From the NCBI GenBank assembly GCA_015501595.1, contig JADNRX010000005.1:492412-556411 (forward strand): DNA of 64,000 nucleotides, given 5' to 3'. This DNA is from Hymenopellis radicata. Its lineage: Eukaryota > Basidiomycota > Agaricomycetes > Agaricales > Physalacriaceae. Both the position numbers and the translations under genes were made by a program. Shown here piece after piece: positions 23,272 to 35,126 of the stretch; the first letter of the stretch is position 1; every line of letters starts with the position of its first letter. The notes below the pieces were generated by a model, which was not told where the DNA came from, did not search any database, and saw nothing but the letters and a program-made list of their open reading frames with translations.

Positions 23272-23753
23272 CTGCTGTCAAGTGCCGAGTGAGAATCTGT
23301 GGGGGAGGTGCTCGAAACCTTCACAGTCAGCGTTTGTAACTGACACGCACTTGAACCTAAATCCTTCGCGAAGCATGCCTCATCATCAATCCTGGCATGT
23401 GAGTTGGTGAGCGCTGTTTCAGAACTGATGCTCGTAAACGCCGCTGGCTTGGACAGATGCGGAATTCGGTATCGAACCAAGAATAGACGGCATGCGGGGC
23501 AAGCCAGGAATAGTCCGTACTTACCAGAATTCGCCCAAGTCCCATCTTCATTCGATTCAGCAGCGTTGAGCCATGGAATCACATGGAATTGAATTCAGAA
23601 TTTTCAAGTCGACTAATCCAGAGCCGAGCTGAGGCGAGCTTGCACCCGGTTACAGAACTCGAATAACGATACCATGCTACACTATGAATACACAATGAAA
23701 GAGATATATGCGGCACCTCCACACTCGAGCCACCTCACCTCCACCTTATCTCG

Positions 23754-25100
23754 TTACATGAGTATCCTCTTGGCACTAGATTGCTCATCCGGATCACTTC
23801 TGGAAAACTCATCTGTATCAACTTGGACATTGACGTTGACGGCGACGGCACGGCGACCCAAGGCGTAGTTCTCCCTACTGTTCACAGCTGAGTGGCCACT
23901 GCTTGGCTGGGACACTTGCATAGTGAGCTGGCGCGAACTAATACCAAGGCTGACACGAAGAATGATGACACTAAATGTGATGCCAATGAGCGGCGCAGTC
24001 TAAGTAAAGAGCACGATGAGTATCAAGAGACACGGCAGGAATAGGAAGGCCGACCAGGTCTAATACGGTGTACTGGGCGTTGGACCCCAAGCTGTAGGTA
24101 ATCATCAAGGAAATTATCGACGCCGAATACACCGCAGCGGACTCGATAACCATGATGAGGGCTGACTGCGCATAACTGCCTTGAGCAAAATTCTTGACTT
24201 GTCTCTGAATGCTTAGAATCCGGTACGCGATGAGACCTGCTCGAGCAATAAGTCGAACTCCTCCCAAGGATGCAAAAAAAACCTACTTGTACAGACAATG
24301 TTGGTTGAAAGGGTCAGAGCAATGAAACTAGTCACCCAAGGCACAATAGCGGGAAGAAAGACTTCGGCGCCAGGAGCGGCATGTGAAAATGCGTACGTGG
24401 CGCCGAAGCCAGCCACTGAGAGGGGATCATTAGGAAATGGCCTGCTGCAGGGTAGCGTAAATACCTCCAGTCCCGCAGAGTAACGTGAGTGGAAACGCGA
24501 CGATCCACCACACGCGATTCCACACCGCGAAACAGCGAAATATCTAGTGCCACGACAATAAGAGCCCAGATTCTAGATTGTAGGAAGCAGGGGGCGCTAC
24601 TTACAACGAATCCGTCCCAACCAGCGTCAGAAGTACATATATAGCGGTCTTGGCCGCCTGTAATGGATTGGACAAGTTGAGGTAATATCCCAGGGCACCT
24701 CCATCTTTGAGTTGAACGAAAGCTTCCACGGCGCGGAGAATATCAAGAATAAGGTGCTGTAGATGGGATAAGCGGATGAAAGTGCAGGGCGAGAAGTGCA
24801 TTGTAACTGACGGTGGTTGACAAAACCCAGATAATCGTAACAGTTGAAAGGAGAGTGACATTAATGGCAGACCGCTTGGTGACAATCACGTAGACTGCCA
24901 CAATGAAGAGAACGGTGAACGATCCTGTGAATGGTGCAAGCACGTCTCGCCAGACGGACCAGAAAAGCAGTCGAACAGCACATACCATAGAGCAGAGTTT
25001 CCAGAACCAAGGCCAAGAACTAGTTGATCTGTTAGCACAGCGTTGTTTACGATAGGGAAAGAGGGTGTACATTTGCCAGTTCAAGCGAAATAGCAGCCAT
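23754..25100 (-). CDS. Agaricomycete 7-TM hypothetical membrane protein
   Basis: It starts at ATG 25100 (MAAISLELA) and ends at 23754 after a hydrophilic tail (DEFSRSDPDEQSSAKRILM). Successive hydrophobic exons read VLFIVAVYVIVTKRSAINV, LILDILRAVEAFVQL, LQAAKTAIYVLLTLVGTDSL, RCFAVWNRVWWIVAFPLTLL, VPWVTSFIALTLSTNIVCT, GLIAYRILSIQRQVKNF, VIESAAVYSASIISLMITYS and PLIGITFSVIILRVSL. The order and the WNR.WW and T.LIAYRI motifs match a very large mushroom family of unknown function with receptor-like topology. The junction before RCFAVWNR (about 24537) does not keep phase with its obvious donor, so a small indel or an unrecognised splice is likely there. The exon order near 25050 is approximate. 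Confidence 0.75.
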
Positions 25101-26158
25101 TTGAGTGAAGTTCTTGGTCTATTAGTGGGGTGGTCAAATGGATGTTTCAATAGTACTTTATATGCTGAGGTCAAGTTTTAACAATAGAGCGGTGGAGAAG
25201 CTCCGTTCAGTTCGCGCAGTACGGCAGCATTGCGGAACCAGTGAGGACATTTGATTGTTGATGATCATGAAGGATACACGATGGAAGTTCAGATGCCCAT
25301 CAGAACAGTCCATGTCGCGTAACGCGCCCTCCAGACTCGGATGATTAACCTCAATGATTGCAACTGGCGCTATACCTGCTACATCATGGACCGAAGAGTA
25401 TCGAGTCCATGCCATATTCAGGTATCAACACTGCGAGGGAGAACCTATCGTCAGGGATGTAAAGTGTTCGGAAGGAGCCTCCCAACGTGACGCCAATCCG
25501 AACGTCGAAGAGTGCCTAAGCGATACAGAACGAGAGATGCAATAAACGCAGTCCTAGAGTCGCGAACTTGAAGAGACGTGAAAGGTGGCGGTAAGGTTTG
25601 ATATATAGCGGGCATTTGGAGGAAGGTTGAAGACATGGAGAATACAATGTCCCGGAGAGAAAAGTAAAACGGGGATGCTGGGCAGGACCAAGTAACGTTA
25701 GTCGGACCGAGAACCGAACTGGCTCGTCACGCGTCACGGTTCGTGTACCAACGTGGTCGCGCAGTGTTCTCTGTTACAACATTGAACATACCGTGCCCAC
25801 ATGCTACCTTCAATGACATGCCACCTTATTCAAGTCATGCCCGTCTGATGAAGCCTGCGGGCTTCTTTGAATGCGCGTCAGACCAGACTTACCCCATTCT
25901 CTCGGTGATACGATTAGAACGAAGCTCAGCATACCATCAACAGTCCCCTTCTTGCTCCCGAGATGACTTGGGTAGCTCGTGGCACGATCTACACATCCAC
26001 CGATGTTTCCTGACGCCCGGATCACACTGTTGAAGGCTGGGCACTATGATATCTGTCCAACGACATCGTTATTGCAGGCTGCAAACGGATTATATTCTTA
26101 GAAGCAGGTTATAGATAGTTGAACGAGGCATTATAGATTGCCTGATGTACACGAGTAG
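25101..26158. other. Intergenic, 1.05 kb
   Basis: Upstream region of the 7-TM gene and downstream of the P450. No supportable coding sequence or repeat seen. Confidence 0.45.
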
Positions 26159-28232
26159 CTATTTCATCGAATGCAGGAGAAACTTTCCCTGCGGCGCCAC
26201 CGACGTGACATTCAGCGGGTCGACGATGTCGTACGAATTGCCTTCCAGAGATATGTTTGCACGGGTGATGATCGACAGGACCAGTAGCTTAATTTCTGGA
26301 GCGTTGGTCAGTAAACCCAGGCTCGACTGCCGACTGAAATCGTGCGTACCAGCAACCGCAAGTCCGCGACCAGGACATGCCCATCGTCCCAATCCAAAAG
26401 GGAAGTAGCTAGGGCTTAGCATTATGGCCGGTTTTCCTGTACCGACCCAGCGATCACCTATGAAGTCTTTGGCATTCTCGCCGTGATACTCCTCGCTTTC
26501 GTTCGCCAGTGTTGCCAGTGGTATGACGAGAGAGCCTGTTGCCATCTCATGAGGATAGAAATACTGAATGAGGGTTGAACTTGCCTTTCGGAATCACGTA
26601 TCCACCTAATGGGGCATCCACGACGGTCTCCCTCACGGTGCTCAATGTGTCGCCTTTGGTTCGCATCACTTCTCGAATGAAGGAATCTAGACGCTCCGAA
26701 TTGCGCAAGGACGCGTAGGTCAGACCATGGGTACCGTCATCGCCCGTCTCTAAGACCACCTCTGCACGAATGTCTTCAATAAATTCAGGCCGCTTCGCCA
26801 GCTCAAATAGGACCCAAACGATGACGACCGCTCTAAGCAAAGGACGAATTTGGGCTCATCCCCGAAGCGAGAATGAGCAAGAACATACGTCTGATGAACC
26901 GATGCAAAAATCAATCTATGCAGTCGTGAGTATGGTACTGGAGTTCGTGAAATGATCCTTACTCACCCAAGCAATACAGACAAGATCCAAATTCTATCGA
27001 GGATGCTGATCCGATGGGTATCCTTGTTGACAAATTTGCGGCTGAAATTCACAAGCACCGGGTCCTTAACGTGCGCGCTATTCAGAGAAAAGTCGGATGT
27101 ACGTCGTGAATAGACCTGCCATGCTAATCCGGCGATTCTTCGGCGAAAGACTTGGCTCGGTAACGGTACCAAGTTCTTTGAAAGCCCTCCATCCGATGCC
27201 TCTTACGAAATGATAAGGAATGGCAATGAGCATAACCTTGAGCCTGTTAGAAATATTAGAAGTAGACACTAGGGAGACTTGGATAGGAACACTCTACCAA
27301 ATCATTATCCGACTTGCTGTAGGGAACTTGCGCGACCACCAACTCAAGTTCTCGTAGATGCCTGTCAGGGTTGCGATTGAGGCAGCGATGTGCACAGTGG
27401 AGGAAATGTCCTTCGAAGAAGTGTACTTCTGTTGTGTGTGTCTAGGAATATGTTCGGCACCGAAACAGATGCGTACCTCTCCAAGGATCAAGGTCAACAT
27501 GGCTTCAGCCATTATTCGATGGACTTCTGCGTTTAATTCGACGCCCACCGGTCGCGATCCTTGTTTCAGAGAGGCTGTCAGCTTACCGGCAAGCTTCTCG
27601 AAGACTGGAGCAACTGAGAAAAGATCAGTGTCGAAAGTTCTCCACAACGAGATGTGCCTACCTTCTGCAACGCTGTCTCCAAGGCGCGCAGCAATATGGT
27701 CCTGTACAACCCTGTCTATCTCTTGCATGAAGCTTCGTGGCAACGCCAGCAGGAGACGAAGATTCAGCACCTGGTTGTTATCAGTATAGGACGACTACAT
27801 ATTCTTGGTACACCTACGGACAAGGTGCCACGCTCGAAGCTAAACACACTATCATTCGCTAAAACCTCTGCAACGAGCGTGTGGTCGACAATGTACTCAA
27901 GCTGCGGAGCTGAGCTGTCGAACAAGTCTTAGAAGCAACAAATAGAGAGGCTGACCCTGTTCTTTCGCCTCACTCCGACAATGCTGCCGTGTTGTTTGAT
28001 CGCGGCTTCATAGGCATGGCGCGAGTTGTAGAAGATCTGCCAATCCTAACAAGTTGAACGTCTCAAATTCAACATTTCAAGGACCTAACGGAGTACTTAC
28101 TGGTATTTCGACAAGTGGCGGGTTTTCGGATGAGTTCTTCTGATGAATAAGACGCGGACCAACGATGCAGAAAGCCGACAGCAAAGACACAAGCACGAGA
28201 ACGAGAACGAGAGCCATTTCTTGACTGCACAT
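26159..28232 (-). CDS. Cytochrome P450 monooxygenase (atypical I-helix)
   Basis: Starts at ATG 28232 (or 28217) with a membrane anchor (MALVLVLVLVSLLSAFCIV); exon 1 ends at 28101. Phase-consistent exons then give DWQIFYNSRHAYEAAIKQHG, LEYIVDHTLVAEVLANDSV, VLNLRLLLALPRSFMQEID, VAPVFEKLAGKL and the I-helix GLIFASVHQT joined to AVVIVWVLFELAKRP. K-helix: FIREVMR (E..R). Haem loop: FPFGLGRWACPGR with axial Cys. The C-terminus ends at 26159 after VTSVAPQGKFLLHSM. The usual (A/G)G.(D/E)T(T/S) is replaced by ASVHQT, as in fungal CYPs loosely labelled ent-kaurene-oxidase-like. The segment around 27080-27250 is hard to assemble and may hide an exon or an indel. It is divergent from the CoA ligase at 28900. 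Confidence 0.85.
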
Positions 28233-28899
28233 TACTACGCTGACGGCGAAAGTGTGCTGCGAGGCGTGGCTGGCATTGATATCTCTTCAGTCGTTTATAT
28301 ACATTGCGGAAGTGTTGAATCAACTTACCATAGCACCAAATCAGCCAATTCCATAGTTCTTTCCTGTTTTCGAGGAATACGAATATTAAAGATAGCGGAA
28401 TTGTAGGTCTTCGCCAAACCGAACCAAGTCGGTTCTAAGAAGGCGAAACCGGCCCCATATCGCGCGCTGCAAGTCTTGCACACGTTTAAAGTGGAATCAG
28501 CATCACATCGGCTCTTGGACTCGAGCGAAAGCGTAAATGAGTGTTGATGGACAAGGTCTGATCGGGAGAATACCGGAGTTCGAATTCTCGACCCAGACCG
28601 GACTTGCAGCTTCTCCTTCAACCCTCCTCGCCTCATTCTCTAGTAACGAAATCCCGCACGAGCGCTAAAGCTATCTTGTTTCTCATACGTTTTCCCCCGA
28701 AAATGCGCTCTAACGCCACTCCATATCAGAATGGCATAACCGTTCTACAATGCCAAAAATATGCTTGATGTACCCGTCACGCGTCCGACGCCAACCGAGG
28801 ACGCCAACCGTATAACGTACAGTTGGTCTTGACTCTCATCTCTGTACCCAACAAACAGGTCAACTGTTCTATCCCCCAACATCTGCCCTATAGTAGACA
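28233..28899. promoter_or_regulatory. Bidirectional promoter between P450 and acyl-CoA ligase
   Basis: A 667 bp gap between two head-to-head enzyme genes. It contains a nested dyad at 28410-28447: outer arms TTCGCC/GGCGAA and inner arms GAACC/GGTTC around AAGTC. This is a candidate regulator site by position only. Confidence 0.45.
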
Positions 28900-31440
28900 A
28901 TGACCGTATTCCGCGCTCCTCCGAGCTCAGGACAACTGCCATGGATCCCGGACGACATGACAACACCACAATTCATCTTGGATTTTCACCATCCAATCCG
29001 ACCCCAGCGTCCTAACGGTGTTCCTTGGTTAGTTGCAGACAAGAGCGGAAAGCGAATGGATTTGGAAGAAGTAATGGAAGACGTTATCATGACTTCAGCT
29101 CACAATCTCTCAGATTCAGACCCGGACGACGGGACTAGCGGTCAGCTTGCAGACGAAGTACTTCATTGGTAAGTACTTAGATAGCTTTCGGGAAAAGTAC
29201 TAAACTTTGTATAGGCGAAGGCGACCCAGGTAGGAGACTTCACATTGCTTCCACAACGGCACACCATATCCTAATGTATCGTAGTGCTCTTCTTGAGTAG
29301 CAACCACATAGGTATAGTGTCCTGTTCATGTCTTTCACTCGTTTATAACGCGCACAGACTATCCCATTTGCATGTGGGCCGTCCACCGTATTCTTGGGAT
29401 TGTCGTGTATGTGCACGAATCGAAGTCCAACGATTCGTGTATTAACGCTCTGCAGCCCGTGCAACCCCGCGCTTACAGTGGGCGAATTGTCTCAACACAT
29501 CAAGATGTCTCGAGCGTCCCTCATCATCGTTCACACCGACTTTTTGGCAACCGCGGTCACTGCTGCGCGTGCCTCGGGGATCCCGGCTGATCGTATCATC
29601 GTGATTACTGACCAAGACGCGGAAAATTCACCTGCCTTTCCGGGATATCGTACTCTTGACCTTTTGATAAAGGACGGAATCCAATCTGGAGCGCGCGTCC
29701 GTGAAGTGAAGCTCAAGCCGGGGGAAGGGAAAACCAGGATCGCGTTTTACAGCTCCTCTAGTGGCACGACGGGACCGCCTAAAGTGAGTGACACCGACTT
29801 TTCGTGCTGTCGCGCTTGCTCATTCTTACTTAGATAGTTCAAATTTCGCATTACGCGTTCATCGCGAATGTTCTTCAGATCGCCACGTTGAATAAGATTT
29901 CGGAACCTGATAGTAATAGATACCGTCCGGGGGATGCTTGCCTTGCCGTTCTGCCTTTTTATCGTGTGTCTTCTCAATCGAATGTGCTCTCAGTGTCTCA
30001 TCTTTCAGATATCTATGGCCTTGTTCTCGTCGTGGGTTACAATTCGTCACGACGTAAATCTGCGCTGACGGCTGTATCCCAGACTCATTTCAATATGTTT
30101 GCGGCCGTACGTCGTGCAACATGACATCCGGAGCGCCCTTCATACCATTATCAGATCTCGGTGGTGGTCGTCCCGAAGTTCAACTTTACTGACATGTTGC
30201 GAGGCATCGTCCAACACAAAGTCACTTCTCTGATGGTAGTCCCACCTCAAGTAGTGTTGCTTTGCAAGGTTCGAAATTCATTCGTGGAGCAGGACGCAGG
30301 CCTTGACAACCTTCATCTTATCATTAGGATCCCATCGTCAAGCAATTCGACCTCTCGTCCGTGAGAGTAGTCCTATGTGCCGCCGCTCCTCTTTCCTGTG
30401 CGAATAGCTGTAGTATCGTAGAATTTCTCTTAACTTCCAACAGCTGAGTTGTACGATCAACTTCTGCAGCTGATGCCACAAGTCTATATCGGACAAGCTT
30501 ATGGTACTTATTCCTTCTTCCCAGTTCGATCTTGGTTTGTTCTCATCCACCGAACAGGGTCTACTGAAGCCACTGGTGTGGTCTCCATGTGCCCCGCTCA
30601 ACAGAAGTGTGGACGCTTTGGAGGTGTTCTGGTGCCCGGCGCGGAGGGCAAAGTTGTCAAAGCGGACTTCAGTCTCGCTGGTTACAACGAGGAAGGCGAG
30701 CTGCATATCAAGACACCAGCGGCTGCAACTGGCTATCTCGACAACGACGCAGCGTATGTTTGCCTCATCGACGTGTTATCGGCGCTAACCGTCATGACAG
30801 AACGCGCGAGACCTTTGTCAACGGGTACGTTGCAAGCTACGGATGTATGAGTGTGCTAACGAGAGGAAGGTGGATACGTTCTGGAGATCTAGTAAAAATA
30901 GATGACAGTAACGAAATAATCGTAGTTGACCGATTGAAGGTGAGACCCGTCTCATCATGCATTTTTTTCCTGACACGGGATCTCTAGGAAATCATGAAGG
31001 TTTGCGTACTCGATTTTGAATTCAACAAGGTCATCTCAATCAGTTGCCAGGTGCGAGGGTTTCAAGTCGCTCCGGCTGAACTCGAAGGCTGCATTTTGGA
31101 TCATCCATATGCTGCTGACGCTTGTGTTGTTGGAGTTCCCCATGTGTACAACGGCGAGGTTCCGCTTGCATTTGTGGTCCTTACAGCAGAAGGCCTGAAA
31201 GCTGCTGAAGCTGGCTCCCAGATGGTGACATCGGCGATCACAAAGGTGATTCTCCCACAAGATTCATTCATTCTATTTCTGATTGAGCTCCAGCACGTCG
31301 CGGAGAACAAAGCCTCTTTCAAGCATCTGCATCACGTCGAGATCGTTCAGAGTGTGCCCAAAACGCCGAGTGGCAAGTTACTTCGCCGAGAACTGCGGGA
31401 CACGGCGCGGAATCTGATGTTGAAAGCTGCCAAACTTTAG
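28900..31440 (+). CDS. 4-coumarate-CoA-ligase-like acyl-CoA synthetase (ANL family)
   Basis: Many small exons from ATG 28900 (MTVFRAPPSSG) to the TAG at 31438-31440. Adenylation core motifs are in order: the phosphate-binding loop FYSSSSGTTGPPK, the A4-type FNMFAA region, VVVVPKFNF, and the A5 region GQAYG joined across an intron to STEATGVVS. Next come GELHIKTPAAATGYLDND, the A7 region RWIRSGDLVKID, the hinge and A8 VRGFQVAPAELEG, and the A10 lysine motif PKTPSGKLLRREL near the C-terminus. No convincing peroxisomal SKL end (it ends KAAKL; AKL is a possible weak PTS1). The enzyme should activate an aromatic or fatty acid to its AMP ester and then its CoA thioester. Several introns, especially 30120-30440 and 30930-31050, are approximate. 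Confidence 0.88.
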
Positions 31441-32744
31441 TTACGTTGTAACCTATCTGAACAATGTACACGATTCACACGCGGCGAAGTGTGTATGGCG
31501 GCAGACGTCGGTCGTCTCGCACCCCATTCGCAGAGGCGGGACTAAACAGGTCTTTCGGGTTCCTGGCGGATAGAGAAGCAAGGTCAAATAAACGCGTCCT
31601 GACTAGGATGGTGATTCGGATACCACGGCACTGTCGGCGCGGCCTGCCATTCTTGGTAATGGTCGGCAGGAGGAGCGGGAAAGGAGTGTCACCGTCGCCA
31701 AAGATACATTGTTTGGCGGAGTAAGTACTGGCTGTCCAAGTAACAATGCTCCAACTGAGCACTACATATGCTGTCTACCTACATGTGCTCCTCCCTCGCG
31801 ATTGACGTCGACATGATCAACGAGTTCGGGGGCCCGTCTCGCGCCATGGGGGGAAACAGTGTCCAAGAAGAGACACAAAGCTGTAGCTTCATGCTGGCCA
31901 GTGGCAAAGTCGCTGGTGGAAGGTTGAGAAAGTGTCTACCTGGTAGTAACCAGCTGTAACAAGCTCACCCACTGAATCTTAAGAGTTCACCCCCATCAAA
32001 TGACTCGCAAGCCCCCTACATTCAAGTGAGTGCTTAATCTTAGTGTACAGATGCCGAGATGATAGTGATGCACAAGTAGGACAACTAATAGTAGTAGCGT
32101 TCACCTCCGCGTCCGCATGCTGCCTCACGCGATCCCTTACAGGATGCCATGTTCCAAGAACTTATGCACCCACGTACATCCCCACCGAGATCCGCATAAC
32201 ACGACAAGGATCGTCGCAACCCGACTATCCTGACTGCCTCTCCGAGACACTCGAGCAGCCAGATGATAACCTCCTACCGCGCTCGTACTCTGACGTGTAC
32301 TGCTGTACAATGGGTTATAAATGGATTCAAAAAAAAAACAGCTGTCAACTCAATAACTATATTCAGGTCTGCTCGTCGATCGCGACATAGAGGAAATCTG
32401 GTGTGCTTGTCACAAATGGCGGGATGGCGGGCACGAGCATCCGGCAATACCGGATGGCGTCACCGCCATGTCACTTCCGCGCACTTTACTGCTTAGCAGC
32501 CAGGCACCCGAAAGACCTGTTTAGTATAGGCTCCCATTCGCAACCGGATCCCCGATCAATCTAGTGTTCTGACAGCATTCCGCGTTGATCTCTACTTTTC
32601 ACCCGCCCCATTAAGCAACATCACGTTTGCCAACTAGTCGCTCTGATCGTGCGGGGGAGAAGCGCAGAAGCATCCTTTTGGGTTTCTAGATCTGTGAGAG
32701 CCACAGGACCCATATAGCCTTCGAGAACTCCCACCCTCTCCAGC
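31441..32744. other. Intergenic, 1.3 kb
   Basis: No supported gene. An A-rich run lies near 32328. Should contain the promoter of the MFS gene at 32745. Confidence 0.45.
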
Positions 32745-34501
32745 ATGTCGTCGTCGCCCGTTCATACAGGCCTTTCTCGCTCAGACGAGGAGCAGAAAAC
32801 GGAAACCGATTCTGGTATTCTGAAGGAGAGTGGAGTCGAAGACGCCACCGCTGTTTACGATGAAGGACTACGTGCTTGGGGAACCGGTCGGTCATTTCTC
32901 GATATCTTTTCCGTACTGTGCAGGTTTACACATTGTAGTCGCTGGCTCTTGGCTCGTACAGTTCTGCATCATCGGACTTCCTCTGTCGTTTGGTGTGACT
33001 GAAAGCTTCTATGCGAGGGACTTTCTCGCCAATTATACGCCGTCCCAGATCAACTGGATTGGTATGCTTTTCCCTATTGCGTGCGAGTGCACGCTCATAT
33101 TCACGTCTAGGATCCATCCAGTTCTGCTTCATGTATCTGCTCGGCCTTTCAGTCGCAGGCCTGTCCGTCCTTGAGCTCTTCATTGCATTGGCATTCATGC
33201 GAACCTCGTAGATTCGACGCAGGTCATTTCCATATTATCTCCATAGCCGGATGCACTCTCTTTGTCTTCAGGTATGATGTGCGCTTATATTGTAGTGATG
33301 CATAACACCCCAACCTTTACTAGCATGTTCATGTTATCGTTGGCACGTCGAGGGGAATACTATCAAGTCTTCTTATCGCAAGGACTCGGGATGGGTATAG
33401 GAACTGGGGTTGTGTACACGCCAACATCGTCCGTTGTTGCTCATCATTTTAGACGGAGAAGAGGTTTGGCTATGGTCAGGCATCTCAGCTGGTATCTATA
33501 TGTCCCAGTGACTTATCACGGTGTTTAGGGCATCATTACCACCGGTAGCGCTGTAGGCGGTTTCTTTTTTTCAGTGATCCTTGGTCAGTTTCTTGACGGC
33601 GACATCGGCTTCGCCTGGGGTATTCGCATATGTGCCTTCATCTGTCTCGTATGCCTCACAGCAGCGAACGCGATGATGCGCACCAACTATCCGCCACGCG
33701 TTTCAACGTCTAGTAGTTCTACATCGTCCTCCGAGTCGAAGAAACCTCTCAAGTCACTCCTGCGTTCCCCGGCCTATGTGTTTATGATTGCCTTTGGACT
33801 TGTCATTTCCCTCTCTCTGTATAATCCTATGTTCTCCGTTGAGCTATTCGCCAAGGAACAGAACAGCATACCCGATAATCTTACAAACTACCTCGTCGCC
33901 ATCATCAATCTCACCAGCACACTTGGTCGCACCATACCCAATGGACTGGCGGATCGCTATGGCGTATTTCCTGTGTACATTCCAAGCGTCGCTGCCGCAG
34001 GTGGAGCAAATTTATCTCATGTCATTCCGTCAGTTCTAACGCCGACCAATACAGGAGTTGTCGCCTTGGTCATGATGGTCTGTAAGACGTCGGCATCAAT
34101 CACTGTTTTCTGCATCCTGTGGGTACTTCGTAGTACTTACACCGCAATTCACGCATACTCATGCGCTCCCAGATATGGCTTCTTCTCCGGGACGGGTTAG
34201 CACAGTTTCGACGTTATACCGGTCGGACGTCTGACTCGTTTGTAGCGGTGTCTCTATTCTTCCCTGCGGTGCTTTCCTTGGATCCTGATATGACTCGGTC
34301 GGGGTAAGTCAATCCTCCCCAGTTAATTTTGGTTATGTTCTCCATGGATGCCGCAGACTTCGACTTGCCATGGCCTCAGTCCCTGTTGGACTCGCATCTC
34401 TGGTAGGAACACCCATCGCTGCAGCAATCGTGGGAGGCAGTCACAAGTGGTGGGCAGGAAGCGTCTTCACGGGAGTAGGTCTCCTCCGCCGCCATGCCTG
34501 A
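32745..34501 (+). CDS. MFS transporter, monocarboxylate-permease (MCT) type, C-terminus shortened
   Basis: Starts at 32745 with an acidic cytosolic leader. Successive exons give GLHIVVAGSWLVQFCIIGLP, the MCT signature region SFGVTESFYARDFL, SQINWIG, SIQFCFMYLLGLSVAG, and across an intron LFDAGHFHIISIAGCTLFVF. Then come YYQVFLSQGLGMGIGTG, HHFRRRRGLAM, GIITTGSAVGG, WGIRICAFICLVCL, a Ser-rich loop, and the second six-helix half (MIAFGLVISLSLYNPMFSVE, TSTLGRTIPNGLADRYG, YGFFSG, VSLFFPAVLSL, GLRLAMASVPVGLASLVG). A GTGGGT donor near 34117 joins CIL to YGFFSG. The frame stops at 34499-34501, directly after SVFTG, so most of helix 12 is missing. Repeats begin about 120 bp downstream, so the end may have been damaged. 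Proton-linked carboxylate or polyol export/import is typical; substrate unknown. Confidence 0.85.
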
Positions 34502-35126
34502 ATGAACTAGCACTGAATAAGTCTAAAGGTCCTGGAATTAGCGTCGGCAGCGCTCTTGCTGGCTGTGTACTGGACAAAACCTCGTTTGGCCGGTGCTGGC
34601 TGAGAAGTCCCGCTACGCTAGGCAAATGAGCATCGCGGTAACATAGCAGTTTCCTGTAGAAATCTTGAGAAATCTTCCCCACAGGCATCCTCAGGCACCA
34701 CACATTTGGCCCTGTTTTCGGGGTTCTACTGAAACGCCGGAGACAATATGTCGTTAATAGAACATGTCAACGGATCACAGCATCCTCCGAACTCGTACCT
34801 GGCGACGACCATGTAACGCCACAATCGCATGGACGTGTGTCCTTTCAGCGCACTCGGTACTCAACGGACGAGCCAATCAGATAAATTTAAGTATACACAA
34901 ATGTTATCGGGGGTATGTAAGTATCGGTGTTAATGTTCAAAAAATGAGTGCTACGCGCGCAGACCTGTCTACGCTAAGTGCGTGTAATGTATGTAGAGAC
35001 AGATGATAAAGCAGGCCGGATCAAGATAAGTAATACAACAAGAGATATCGACGAGGAAACCCACAAGAAAATAATCTACAAGCGTCTGCTATTAGCATGG
35101 ATCCAAGTAAAAAAAGACAAGAGCAC
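34502..35126. repeat. Dispersed-repeat remnants downstream of the MFS gene
   Basis: Positions 34626-34655 match a 40 bp motif also present at 2159, 21757 and 43474. Positions 34727-34795 match 44694-44763 in inverse orientation. Both lie in non-coding DNA, suggesting ends or pieces of transposable elements. Confidence 0.55.

Noticed and set aside
28560..28600. Possible tRNA B-box (GTTCGAATTC)
   Set aside because: No matching A-box, acceptor stem or cloverleaf could be folded around it.
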